DNA from: Psychrobacter aquaticus CMS 56
Lineage (GTDB): Bacteria > Pseudomonadota > Gammaproteobacteria > Pseudomonadales > Moraxellaceae
Reading direction: 5' to 3'
DNA length: 64,000 bases
NCBI RefSeq assembly: GCF_000471625.1
Contig: NZ_AUSW01000030.1
Location: forward strand, 124,001-188,000
Both the position numbers and the translations under genes were made by a program. This document shows positions 7,677 through 16,044 of the stretch, piece after piece. Numbering within the stretch: the stretch's first letter is position 1; each line of letters starts with the position of its first letter. The notes under the pieces are model-generated. The model made no database searches and was not told where the DNA came from. It was given only the letters and a program-made list of their open reading frames with translations.

Positions 7677-8951
7677 ATGGAAATTACCTTAAATGGCTAT
7701 TACACGCTGATATTAGCCACTTTAGTACTATTACTTGGGCGTATTTTGGTAAAAAAGATTAAATTCTTAGAAGACTTTAATATTCCAGAACCTGTGGCTG
7801 GGGGCTTGGTCGCAGCGGTTGTGGTCTATGTTCTCAATATCGTTTGGGGATATAGCTTTAACTTTCACCAAGGATTGCAGACCGCAACCATGCTAATGTT
7901 CTTTGCTTCTATTGGTCTCAGTGCTGATTTTAGTCGCTTAAAAGCCGGTGGAACGCCATTATTGATTTTTACCATCGTAGTGTCAGTATTTATTGTGCTA
8001 CAAGATATCGTTGGCGTAGCAATGGCGAGCGTACTGGGACTTGATCCCTTACTTGGGCTGGTAACAGGCTCGATCGCGCTGACTGGTGGTCATGGTACGG
8101 CAGGTGCTTGGGGTATTACCTTAGAGCAAGAATATGGTGTGGTCGGTGCGACGACATTGGGTATCGCAGTGGCTACCTATGGTTTGGTCGCTGGTGGTAT
8201 CATAGGTGGTCCAGTGGCACGCCGTTTGATTCAAAGACTTGGGCTAAAACCAACTGTTCCCAATCCCAATCCTAGTGACATCGAAAAAGTCGCTGGCGCG
8301 CAGTCACTTTATAGCACCAAGCATGACGAAGATTCAGCGCACAGCAATAAAGAGATTTTTGAAAGACCTGATAGTATGCGTTTTATCACTGCGTCTTCTA
8401 CGATTGAGACGTTGGCGCTATTTGCAGCGGCGTTGGCGTTTGCTGATGTAATGACCCTTGTTGCTCAAGACACATGGTTTGAGCTACCTACCTTCGTTTG
8501 GGCTCTGGCAGGTGGCGTCATCATTCGTAACGTCTTAACCACTGTGTTCAATTTTGATATGTTTGACCGCTCGATTGATGTGTTTGGTAACGCCTCTTTG
8601 AGTCTATTTTTGGCAATGGCATTGCTATCATTGAAGCTATGGCAGCTGACTGATTTGGCAGGCCCTGTCTTGATTATCTTGCTGGTGCAGACCGTCATTA
8701 TGATCATTTATGTTTACTTTATAACCTTTAAAGTGATGGGTAAAGACTACGATGCGGCGGTGTTGTCAGCGGGTCATTGTGGTTTTGGTATGGGTGCAAC
8801 GCCAACGGCGATTGCCAATATGCAGGCAGTCACTGACCGTTATCTACCCTCGCCCAAGGCGTTTTTGATTGTACCGATGGTTGGTGCTTTCTTCGTTGAT
8901 ATCGTCAATGCCACGGTATTGCAGATATTTACCAAATTGCCGTTTATGTGA
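7677..8951 (+). CDS. gltS: Sodium/glutamate symporter GltS
   Basis: 424-aa inner-membrane carrier that imports glutamate with Na+. About ten hydrophobic helices form two inverted halves, each with a Gly-rich re-entrant segment: TGGHGTAGAWG in the first and SAGHCGFGMGATPTAI in the second. The N-terminal FNIPEPVAGG motif is characteristic of the family. A short polar loop of about 40 residues (NPNPSDIEK...) lies between the halves. AAGGA lies about 8 nt before the ATG. It stands alone, with a hairpin on each side. Confidence 0.96.
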   Translation: MEITLNGYYTLILATLVLLLGRILVKKIKFLEDFNIPEPVAGGLVAAVVVYVLNIVWGYSFNFHQGLQTATMLMFFASIGLSADFSRLKAGGTPLLIFTIVVSVFIVLQDIVGVAMASVLGLDPLLGLVTGSIALTGGHGTAGAWGITLEQEYGVVGATTLGIAVATYGLVAGGIIGGPVARRLIQRLGLKPTVPNPNPSDIEKVAGAQSLYSTKHDEDSAHSNKEIFERPDSMRFITASSTIETLALFAAALAFADVMTLVAQDTWFELPTFVWALAGGVIIRNVLTTVFNFDMFDRSIDVFGNASLSLFLAMALLSLKLWQLTDLAGPVLIILLVQTVIMIIYVYFITFKVMGKDYDAAVLSAGHCGFGMGATPTAIANMQAVTDRYLPSPKAFLIVPMVGAFFVDIVNATVLQIFTKLPFM

Positions 8952-8980
8952 TTTTAGTTTTTAAACCAGACTGTATTAAC

Positions 8981-9024
8981 ATAAGAAAGCCCCAATTATA
9001 TTTATATAGTTGGGGCTTTCTTAT
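8981..9024 (+). terminator. Rho-independent terminator of gltS
   Basis: ATAAGAAAGCCCCAA and TTGGGGCTTTCTTAT form a perfect 15-bp stem with a 14-nt AT-rich loop and a T-rich 3' arm. Confidence 0.9.
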
Positions 9025-9157
9025 ATCTAAATAGTATAGCTTGGATCTAGCTTTACCTTCACTGAAGTAAGATTTTTGTTTGTACTTAAGACTTATAAGA
9101 TATACTGGTAACAGAGCAATATTTCTAAACGAAATTTGATAAAAATCTGGAAAAAAC

Positions 9158-9895
9158 ATGGAAAGAGAAATTACATCAATTGGTAGCTTAATTGAAAACT
9201 TAAACCAAGATATTGGTGATTACGATGAAGATGTATGGTTTAGAGGTGAAGCTTGCTTTGATTGGAAATTACTACCTGGAATATTTCGTAGCAGTAAGAA
9301 AATAAGCGAAGAAATACTACTAACTAGGTTTAAACAATCAGCATCAATGCTTATAGATACAAGTCCTAAAAGCGATTTTGATTGGATGTTTTTAATGCAG
9401 CATTACGGAGTGCAGACTAGATTGCTAGATTGGTCTGAAAGTGCTTTAGCTTCTCTATATTTCGCAATATCTGAAGAAGACCACTTACTCAGTGATGGTA
9501 CTCTTTGGATGCTTAAGCCCATCGAGTTAAATAAACTTGCAAATATTGAGGATGAAAATAAGTATTATATTCCATCTTTTGATGATGTTCATCTTACAAA
9601 CTATGGAATACAAAGCTTAAGAAACTCTCGTATACAGATGAATCCTATTGCGACAATAGCTACTAGAAATAATGCTAGAATTCAAGCTCAACAAGGCGTT
9701 TTTACTATTCATCATTTAAAAGATAAGCCACTTGAAGATTACTGCGACATTAATCAACAAATTTTCAAATATAAGATACCTAAAGAGAGTAAGTTGAGAT
9801 TAAAAAAAGAGTTAGAGCTATTAAGCTTTAATAGGTTTTCTCTTTTCCCAGAGCTTTCTAGTATTGGACTATTACTTAAGGATAAGATGCAATGA
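9158..9895 (+). CDS. FRG-domain protein
   Basis: 245 aa. It has the signature of the FRG domain, named for the Phe-Arg-Gly motif: VWFRG at residues 26-30 followed by WKLLPGIFR, then QHYGVQTRLLDWSE at 81-94. The RLLDW motif and the following ASLYFA helix are standard for the family. No signal peptide or membrane segment is present. The gene is AT-rich and uses A/T-ending codons (AAT, ATA, TTA) more than its neighbours. It overlaps the next gene by ATGA. Members of the family are frequent in phage-defence and toxin-like neighbourhoods, and their biochemical activity is poorly defined. A defence or toxin role here is inference. Confidence 0.85.
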   Translation: MEREITSIGSLIENLNQDIGDYDEDVWFRGEACFDWKLLPGIFRSSKKISEEILLTRFKQSASMLIDTSPKSDFDWMFLMQHYGVQTRLLDWSESALASLYFAISEEDHLLSDGTLWMLKPIELNKLANIEDENKYYIPSFDDVHLTNYGIQSLRNSRIQMNPIATIATRNNARIQAQQGVFTIHHLKDKPLEDYCDINQQIFKYKIPKESKLRLKKELELLSFNRFSLFPELSSIGLLLKDKMQ

Positions 9896-10947
9896 GTTAT
9901 ATTGAAACAAGCCCTCTGCAAAATACTACAATTTTAAGAGTTTTTTCTGAAAAAGATGAGATTGAAATATCACCAGAGTATCAAAGAAACGGAAGCGTTT
10001 GGACTCTCGAGAAGAAAAAACTTTTAATTGATTCTATTCTTAATGATTATGATATACCTAAAATATATTTTCATAAATTCACTAGAGAAGAAAAAAAAGA
10101 AACAGGAAAACAATACTCTATTATTGATGGTAGACAGCGGTTAGAAACTATTTGGTGGTTTATGGATAATGGTTTTCCATTATCTGATGACTTTGAGTAT
10201 CAAGATGATGAAAGTCTAAAACTAGCTGGAATGACCTATCAAGATATCGCGCAAAAACATCCAAAAATAAAAATAAAATTTGATTCTTTCGTTCTACCTA
10301 TAATAGGTGTTAGCTCTGATGATATTGACTTAATTGAAGATATGTTCTCTAGACTTAATGAAGCTGTGCCCTTGAATTCTGCTGAAAAGAGAAATGCGTT
10401 TGGGGGAGCTATGGTATCGGCCATTCGTGAAATCTCACAACATCCATTATTTATTAAAAAAGTTAAATTCAGAAATTCACGGTATCAACACATGGAAGTT
10501 TCTGCAAGATTTCTACTTGTTGAAACTTCAAGTCATGAACACAATAAATTAATTGATACTAAAAAAGTATATCTAGATAGTATGGTCAAAAACTATAAAG
10601 AAAAATATGATGAGGTTTCTTGCTTCCAAGCTAACGTAACAAGCGTCTTAGAAAATATGAACACTGTTTTCTCTGATAAGGATGACTTGCTGAGAACTCA
10701 AGGTATTATGGTTGTTTATTACTTACTGTTTAAAAAATCCATTCAATTAGGTAAAGACATTCGGAGAGTTGAACTCTATGAGTTTGATAAGTCAGTCAAA
10801 GATAATAGAAAGCTTGCAGAAATAAAATATGAAGATGCTGACTATGATTTACTTGAATATGACAGGCTTTCTCAGCATGGTACCAATGATGTTTCAAACA
10901 TTAGAGAAAGGTTGAGAATACTCTCCGAATATCTCAAGCTTGATTAA
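9892..10947 (+). CDS. DUF262 (GmrS/ParB-like) domain protein
   Basis: 351 aa. The DUF262 hallmarks are clear: EYQRNGSVWTLEKKKLLIDS at 29-48, IIDGRQRL at 77-84 (ParB/Srx-like catalytic strand DGxxR), and FSRLNEAVPLNSAEKRNAF, the usual LNxxExRNA element. The C-terminal 170 residues are helical and unassigned. Standalone DUF262 proteins and the GmrS half of GmrSD type IV restriction enzymes use this fold as an NTP-driven nuclease. No GmrD/DUF1524 HNH domain is visible here. The ATG overlaps the FRG gene stop (ATGA), so the two are translationally coupled. Base composition is AT-rich like its partner. Confidence 0.87.
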   Translation: MSYIETSPLQNTTILRVFSEKDEIEISPEYQRNGSVWTLEKKKLLIDSILNDYDIPKIYFHKFTREEKKETGKQYSIIDGRQRLETIWWFMDNGFPLSDDFEYQDDESLKLAGMTYQDIAQKHPKIKIKFDSFVLPIIGVSSDDIDLIEDMFSRLNEAVPLNSAEKRNAFGGAMVSAIREISQHPLFIKKVKFRNSRYQHMEVSARFLLVETSSHEHNKLIDTKKVYLDSMVKNYKEKYDEVSCFQANVTSVLENMNTVFSDKDDLLRTQGIMVVYYLLFKKSIQLGKDIRRVELYEFDKSVKDNRKLAEIKYEDADYDLLEYDRLSQHGTNDVSNIRERLRILSEYLKLD

Positions 10948-10948
10948 C

Positions 10949-10984
10949 AAAAAAACCGCCTAGCAAAAGCCAAGCGGTTTTTTA
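10949..10984. terminator. Bidirectional terminator between DUF262 gene and glyA
   Basis: AAAAAACCGC and GCGGTTTTTT pair around a 14-nt loop. Runs of A before and T after allow use from both converging transcripts: DUF262 on plus and glyA on minus. Confidence 0.85.
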
Positions 10985-11018
10985 TTTTATACAACCCTTA
11001 ATAAGGGCTAACTAACAC

Positions 11019-12275
11019 TTACTGGTTTTTTTCGTAAACTGGCAACTCTTTGCAGATTGCTTCAACTTTACCGCGTACTTCTGTCGCAACGGCTTCATCA
11101 CCACGGCTGTCTAGTACGTCACAAATCCAACCAGACAAATCACCTGCTTGCGCTTCGTTGAAGCCGCGAGTAGTAATGGCTGGTGTACCGATACGGATAC
11201 CAGACGTCACGAACGGGGATTTTGGATCGTTTGGCACAGCGTTTTTGTTCACAGTGATGTGTGCGTCGCCAAGCCATTTATCGGCCTCTTTACCGGTCAT
11301 TTCTTGCTTAACTAAGCTGATCAGCATGAGATGGTTTTCAGTACCACCAGAGATGATTTCATAACCGCGCTCTTGGATGACTTTCGCCATGGCTTGCGCG
11401 TTTTTAACCACTTGCTGTTGATACGTTTTAAAATTATCTTCTAACGCTTCTTTAAAGCAAACCGCTTTTGCCGCGATGACATGCATCAACGGGCCACCTT
11501 GGTTGCCTGGGAATACGGCAGAGTTTAGTTTTTTGGCAAGCTTCTCATCACGAGCCAAGATCATACCTGAGCGCGGGCCACGTAGGGTTTTGTGCGTGGT
11601 AGTTGTGACAACGTCAGCGAAAGGTACTGGCGTTGGATATACACCGCCAGCCACTAGGCCAGCGACGTGTGCCATATCGACCAATAGATATGCACCTACT
11701 TCATCTGCGATGTCACGGAAACGCTGCCAATCGACTACTTGCGAATACGCTGAAAAACCAGCGATAATCATTTTTGGCTTGTGCTCACGTGCCAAGCTAT
11801 CTACTTGGTCATAATCGATAAGACCAGTACCATCTACCAAGCCATACTGTACAGCATTGTAGTTCAGACCTGAGAAGTTGATGTGTGCGCCATGCGTCAA
11901 GTGACCCCCAGCGTCTAGGCTCATGCCAAGTACGGTGTCATTGGCCTCTAGTAATGCTAAAAATACGGCAGAGTTTGCTTGGCTGCCTGAATGTGGCTGA
12001 ACGTTGACATACTCAGCACCGAACAGCTCTTTTGCGCGGTCAATGGCCAATTGTTCAACGACATCTACATGCTCACAACCACCATAGTAACGCTTACCAG
12101 GATAGCCTTCAGCGTATTTGTTAGTTAGGTCAGTGCCTTGCGCTTCCATTACTGCTTGTGAGCAGTAGTTTTCAGAGGCAATCAATTCGATGTGATTTTC
12201 TTGACGAACGCTTTCTGCGGCCATCGCTTCAGCAAGTACTGGATCAAAATCTTTGATAGAAATATCTTTAAACAT
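11019..12275 (-). CDS. glyA: Serine hydroxymethyltransferase
   Basis: 418-aa PLP enzyme interconverting serine + tetrahydrofolate and glycine + 5,10-methylene-THF, the main one-carbon source. The PLP lysine is Lys229 in [12 protein letters not shown]. Other family marks are the N-terminal [28 protein letters not shown], and Ser/His residues of PHSGSQAN. Length equals the E. coli enzyme. AGGA lies 7 nt before the ATG. It is transcribed toward the FRG/DUF262 couplet and shares a terminator with it. Confidence 0.98.
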   Translation of the reverse strand: MFKDISIKDFDPVLAEAMAAESVRQENHIELIASENYCSQAVMEAQGTDLTNKYAEGYPGKRYYGGCEHVDVVEQLAIDRAKELFGAEYVNVQPHSGSQANSAVFLALLEANDTVLGMSLDAGGHLTHGAHINFSGLNYNAVQYGLVDGTGLIDYDQVDSLAREHKPKMIIAGFSAYSQVVDWQRFRDIADEVGAYLLVDMAHVAGLVAGGVYPTPVPFADVVTTTTHKTLRGPRSGMILARDEKLAKKLNSAVFPGNQGGPLMHVIAAKAVCFKEALEDNFKTYQQQVVKNAQAMAKVIQERGYEIISGGTENHLMLISLVKQEMTGKEADKWLGDAHITVNKNAVPNDPKSPFVTSGIRIGTPAITTRGFNEAQAGDLSGWICDVLDSRGDEAVATEVRGKVEAICKELPVYEKNQ

Positions 12276-12793
12276 AGTAATGTCCTAAGTAGTGACTGTC
12301 GTTGGAAATATCATTGAAAAAAAAGCTGATAGCATGCCCACAATAAAACGAATACTGCGTCAACGTCGCTCGACGTATCATTGATACCTCTGCACTCTGT
12401 TTTTATCTACGCTGTTTTATGGTATGACCATTATTGTAAATGGAGGCTATTAGCAAATATTAATAGGGATAAGCGAGAGCAATCGATCTGTCAGCAGCTT
12501 ATCCCATTCGGCAATAAACTCGATACAGGCCTGCATCGAAAGCATCGCTAAAGATTAAGTGTAACATGAAAATTTGGGCAGCGAGCGCAAAAAAGCCCAC
12601 CTTAAGATGAGCAAATTAAATGGCTATATAACACAGCTAAATAACGTACGATTTTATATAGAATTAAATCATAGACAGTTATCAATAATTTGAAAAACAG
12701 CCATTTTGGAAGGTCTATTTTTTGCACGACACACTAATTTATAGATACATAGACTTCATTAAAACATAACTCTAATAAAATAAAGATAATAAA
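12276..12793. other. glyA leader and upstream intergenic region
   Basis: 518 bp. About 90-100 bp before glyA lie two adjacent hairpins: ACGTCG-CT-CGACGT (12363-12376) and GTATC-ATT-GATAC (12375-12387), which overlap by two bases and so exclude each other. A minus-strand terminator at 12589-12612 closes the SH3 gene transcript. No known riboswitch was recognised. Confidence 0.4.
12589..12612 (-). terminator. Rho-independent terminator of the SH3 protein gene
   Basis: On the minus strand GCTCATC and GGTGGGC pair with G-U wobbles around TTAA and are followed by six T residues. It lies about 180 bp after the stop of the SH3b gene. Confidence 0.6.
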
Positions 12794-13261
12794 CTATTGA
12801 ATACTGACTAATGGCTTCGATACCCAACCTTCACCTTTGTCACTCTCCACATGGTAGTAGCCATTTTGCTCAGTACCCATATATATCATGATGTCCTGCT
12901 GAGCTAGGATAGCGATAGGGCTAGAAGACTTATTGGCCTGTGAGTAGAGCTTAGTGCTTTGTAATTTGCCAAATAATATAGAACCAGAAACTGGCTTTTC
13001 TTTGTTGGATTGGTTGCTTTGGTTATTTTGATTGACTAAGTCTGCAAAACCCATATCTTCACTTAAGTTAGACACAGACTGTTTACTACCCCTAATGCTA
13101 TCGGCCGTTCTACCGATTGAGCTAATGGTACTTTGTGCCTCATAAATACTATCCAAAAAACCAGCGTTTGCATTGATAGACAAACCAAACATAGCGGTAC
13201 TAACCGCTAGCAAAATTGCAGATTTTGCAAACAAGGATAACAATGGGTTTTTGACGCTCAT
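12794..13261 (-). CDS. Exported SH3b-domain protein
   Basis: 155 aa. AGGA lies 7 nt before the ATG. A signal peptide of about 33 residues ends in ANA, so export to the periplasm is predicted. The middle is a polar Ser/Asn/Gln-rich linker. Residues about 95-155 form a bacterial SH3-like module (KLYSQANKSSSPIAIL... NGYYHVES...GWVSKPLV), a fold often used to bind peptidoglycan or other envelope ligands. No catalytic domain is attached. Its physiological partner is not evident from the neighbours. Confidence 0.7.
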   Translation of the reverse strand: MSVKNPLLSLFAKSAILLAVSTAMFGLSINANAGFLDSIYEAQSTISSIGRTADSIRGSKQSVSNLSEDMGFADLVNQNNQSNQSNKEKPVSGSILFGKLQSTKLYSQANKSSSPIAILAQQDIMIYMGTEQNGYYHVESDKGEGWVSKPLVSIQ

Positions 13262-13380
13262 AGGAAGTTCCTGATGTTAAGAAAAGTATAGTAATGTTAC
13301 TAAATTGCATTTATACCATATTCTCAAATTACCAGACAACTGTTAATTTATTAATCAATAATTAGCTGTATTTTTATATA

Positions 13381-13920
13381 TTAAACTTTATTTATAGCGT
13401 CCGTAGTTATATCACCCTTATCGGCATCATGAGACAAAAACGCAGGCAAAAAGGTTTCGCTGATGAGCAATGAGCGGCCATACCAATCATAACGCGTTTG
13501 CCGTTGCCAGCCCTCACTTGTATGCTGAATGAAGCGTTGGTTGGGCAGTGTGCGACTGCGCTTGAATAGTACATAACCGATGGGCGTGCCTTTGAGCTGT
13601 TGCAGACGACGTGCACGACCGACCAGACTGGGTAATGGAAAGACACTTTGTGCTTTTACCCAAGGCTGCTCATCATTGCCATAGAGTTGTACCTCGCGCA
13701 CCCAAGCCAGCATGGGACGACTGATCATGATGCCTTGTATACCCAGTTGCTTTTTTTGGGTTAGTGACAACAATCGATAACCTTCAAAACCGCGCTTTAC
13801 GTGCAAAGGCTGCCCTGCTTTGGCCTCTAGTACAGCCGTGAGAGAGCCCTCAACATTAAGCCACGGTAGTAGCTCAGTAGGAGGTAAAACAGGGGTAAAA
13901 GAAACGTGATTTTTGGACAT
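13381..13920 (-). CDS. ubiC: Chorismate--pyruvate lyase (UbiC-like)
   Basis: 179 aa. Expected to convert chorismate to 4-hydroxybenzoate and pyruvate, the first committed step of ubiquinone synthesis. Family motifs are the WVREVQLYG strand, WVKAQSVFP, the RARRLQQLKGTPIGYVLF segment and the late RYDWYGRSLLISETFLPAF. The invariant Arg and Glu residues of UbiC appear in WVREV and SETFLP. The C-terminal dozen residues are polar and extra. It lies 23 bp downstream of the FemAB/GNAT-like gene on the same strand, probably an operon. ubiA, the usual partner, is not adjacent. Confidence 0.88.
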   Translation of the reverse strand: MSKNHVSFTPVLPPTELLPWLNVEGSLTAVLEAKAGQPLHVKRGFEGYRLLSLTQKKQLGIQGIMISRPMLAWVREVQLYGNDEQPWVKAQSVFPLPSLVGRARRLQQLKGTPIGYVLFKRSRTLPNQRFIQHTSEGWQRQTRYDWYGRSLLISETFLPAFLSHDADKGDITTDAINKV

Positions 13921-13943
13921 AGTAAACGGCTAATTACGAAGGA

Positions 13944-15305
13944 TTAAAAATTAGTGGCATCAAAATCAGGCATGTTATCTGCGTTAAATGGCAAAGACTC
14001 AAACGCTTGCTGACGATATTGGGTCATATGCAGTCGGTCTTGAGTACAGAAATCACTAATCGCTGGTACAAAACGCGGATCATAAATACGGTGGAGAGAA
14101 TGCGTTGTCGTCGGAATAAATCCTCGAATCAATTTATGCTCCCCTTGCGTGCCCGGATCAAAATACCTCAAACCTTGCTCTATGGCAAACTCAATGCCTT
14201 GATAGTAGCACAGCTCAAAATGCAAGCTGTCGTATTCACCCAGCGCGCCCCAGTAGCGACCGTATAAAGTCGTCGTATCACTAACACTGTCGTTCTCAGG
14301 AGTATCGTATAAGAACAAACTACTGGCGATAATGTCACCATTTTGATCTAGCGCTTGCGCGAGCATAAGATGCTCAGACATGTCTTGCGCCAAAGCCATA
14401 AAAAAATCGATCGTTAAATAAGGATGCTGACCGCGTACCGCATACGTCATGACATAACAGTGATAAAAAGCCTTCCAATCTTCATCCGTGATAGCATCAC
14501 CGCATTTGCGTTGACAGGTGATGCCTTGCTCTGCAACCTTACGACGCTCAGCACGGATGGTTTTGCGTTTTTTGGCTTTTAACGTTGTTAAAAATGCCTC
14601 AAAATCTGCAAATGGCTGACTGTCTTTGAGCAAGTCTTTATTTTGCCATAAAAACTGACAGCCTTGTCGCTCTAGTATTGGCAGGTCAATAGGCGGCGAC
14701 TCTATACCGTTATCTTGTGCTGCAATGATAAGTGCTACGTCGATATCAGTTGGCATAGCGGCGGTCGCGACGGCAGCCAGTTCAGGCGTGACAAACAGCC
14801 CATGCCAGCTTGAAGCACCCACTTGCTGGGCAATATCGTCAATGCCCGCGATGGCTGTTTTTATAATACTCTCATTTAACGTTTCACCTTTTGCCAACCA
14901 CAATCGTTGACCCGTAATCGGCGTATAAGGCACGCTGGTGACTAACCTTGGATAGTAATCAACCCCGTAACGCGCGTAAGCCTCTGCCCATGCGTGATCA
15001 AATACAAACTCGCCGCGATGATGGCCTTTTATAAATACTGGCATCACCGCGACAGGTTGTAGTGCTGTGTCCGCCGCACGGTCTGCTGCGCTATCAATGC
15101 TATCTTCGTTATCAGCAACACGATGTACCAAAATAAATATCGGTAGCCATCCTGCCTCCTCACCAATCGCCCCCGTGTCTGCCAGCGCTTGCCAAAAAGC
15201 AAACGACATAAATGGCGTATCTGGCGTTTGCCAGTCAGCTTGATTCTGCCAACTGGTGTCATTCATCAAAGCGTATTCTAGATTCATATTCATAATCACT
15301 ATCAT
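13944..15305 (-). CDS. FemAB/GNAT-like acyltransferase (DUF482, COG3146 type)
   Basis: About 453 aa, cytoplasmic. It matches the DUF482 family of GNAT/FemAB-fold proteins often annotated as 'peptidogalycan biosynthesis protein': N-terminal NDTSWQNQ, FMSFAFWQALADTGAIGEEAGW, then KRKTIRAERRKVAEQGI, FYHCYVMTYAVRGQHPYLT, LYGRYWGALGEYDSLHFE and the closing FDPGTQGEHKLIRGF. The substrate of the family is not established. Several ATGs lie near the start (15305, 15293, 15287, 15266) and none has a convincing ribosome-binding site, so the N-terminus is uncertain by up to 13 residues. Confidence 0.85.
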   Translation of the reverse strand: MIVIMNMNLEYALMNDTSWQNQADWQTPDTPFMSFAFWQALADTGAIGEEAGWLPIFILVHRVADNEDSIDSAADRAADTALQPVAVMPVFIKGHHRGEFVFDHAWAEAYARYGVDYYPRLVTSVPYTPITGQRLWLAKGETLNESIIKTAIAGIDDIAQQVGASSWHGLFVTPELAAVATAAMPTDIDVALIIAAQDNGIESPPIDLPILERQGCQFLWQNKDLLKDSQPFADFEAFLTTLKAKKRKTIRAERRKVAEQGITCQRKCGDAITDEDWKAFYHCYVMTYAVRGQHPYLTIDFFMALAQDMSEHLMLAQALDQNGDIIASSLFLYDTPENDSVSDTTTLYGRYWGALGEYDSLHFELCYYQGIEFAIEQGLRYFDPGTQGEHKLIRGFIPTTTHSLHRIYDPRFVPAISDFCTQDRLHMTQYRQQAFESLPFNADNMPDFDATNF

Positions 15306-16044
15306 TAGCCACTATCATTAATCACTACAGTCGCGATGTATGTGCCGATACCTTATCGGTTAGCAATCTAGCCTAGCAAATTTTTGCCAGTTTGCTGTCA
15401 CAATTTGCAAACATATTTCTGAATTTAATAAAAAACCACTGACAGTTATTACAGATGATTTTTTATGGTTGTTTTTCATAAAAATGAAGTTGAGACGTGA
15501 TATAAAAGGGGATAAAAAGACAATATGGGCAGACTAAAATAAAAAAATGTTATTAAGATGACGTATCTATAAATATGAATTTTTAAAGTTGTAAGCTTAC
15601 AGAATAAGCGACAAGCGGGGAAAGTTTACTCAAGGCATGCATGATTATTTTTAGAATGAAAAGACAGTAGTTGTATGGAAAAGATGATATCGAAGCGGAT
15701 GGCTGGTAGAATAAGGTTGTTATTAGCTTAATATAATTCAAATACATAGGATATGAGCGAAAACAGTATACTTAGTTCACTATACGAGATTGACATCGAC
15801 GCTGCTTTATAGTTGATGGACGGCTAGTGGATTGACGGCCAAATGATATCAGCACATGGCCATAAAGTACTATTTTAAAGAAGGTTTACGAAAAAGAAGT
15901 GTTAAGCAGTTTCAAAAATTTCTAAGAGCGCAGATATGGTGGACTTGAGCACGTCGTTCAGCATTGCATAGTACCATTTAAGTATATTCAGCCTCATATC
16001 TGCGTTTTATTTTTAACTCCAGCCTAAAGGAAGACACTACTAAA
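15306..16044. other. Divergent region upstream of monomeric icd, with long-range stem
   Basis: 739 bp. Just upstream of the FemAB-like gene is a short direct repeat CACTATCATTA (two copies, 15298-15323). In the icd leader a perfect 10-bp pair, CGCAGATATG at 15929-15938 and CATATCTGCG at 15995-16004, is followed by TTTTATTTTTAA, 40 bp before the icd start. This looks like a long-loop terminator or attenuator. Remaining sequence is AT-rich with no recognised gene. Confidence 0.45.
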
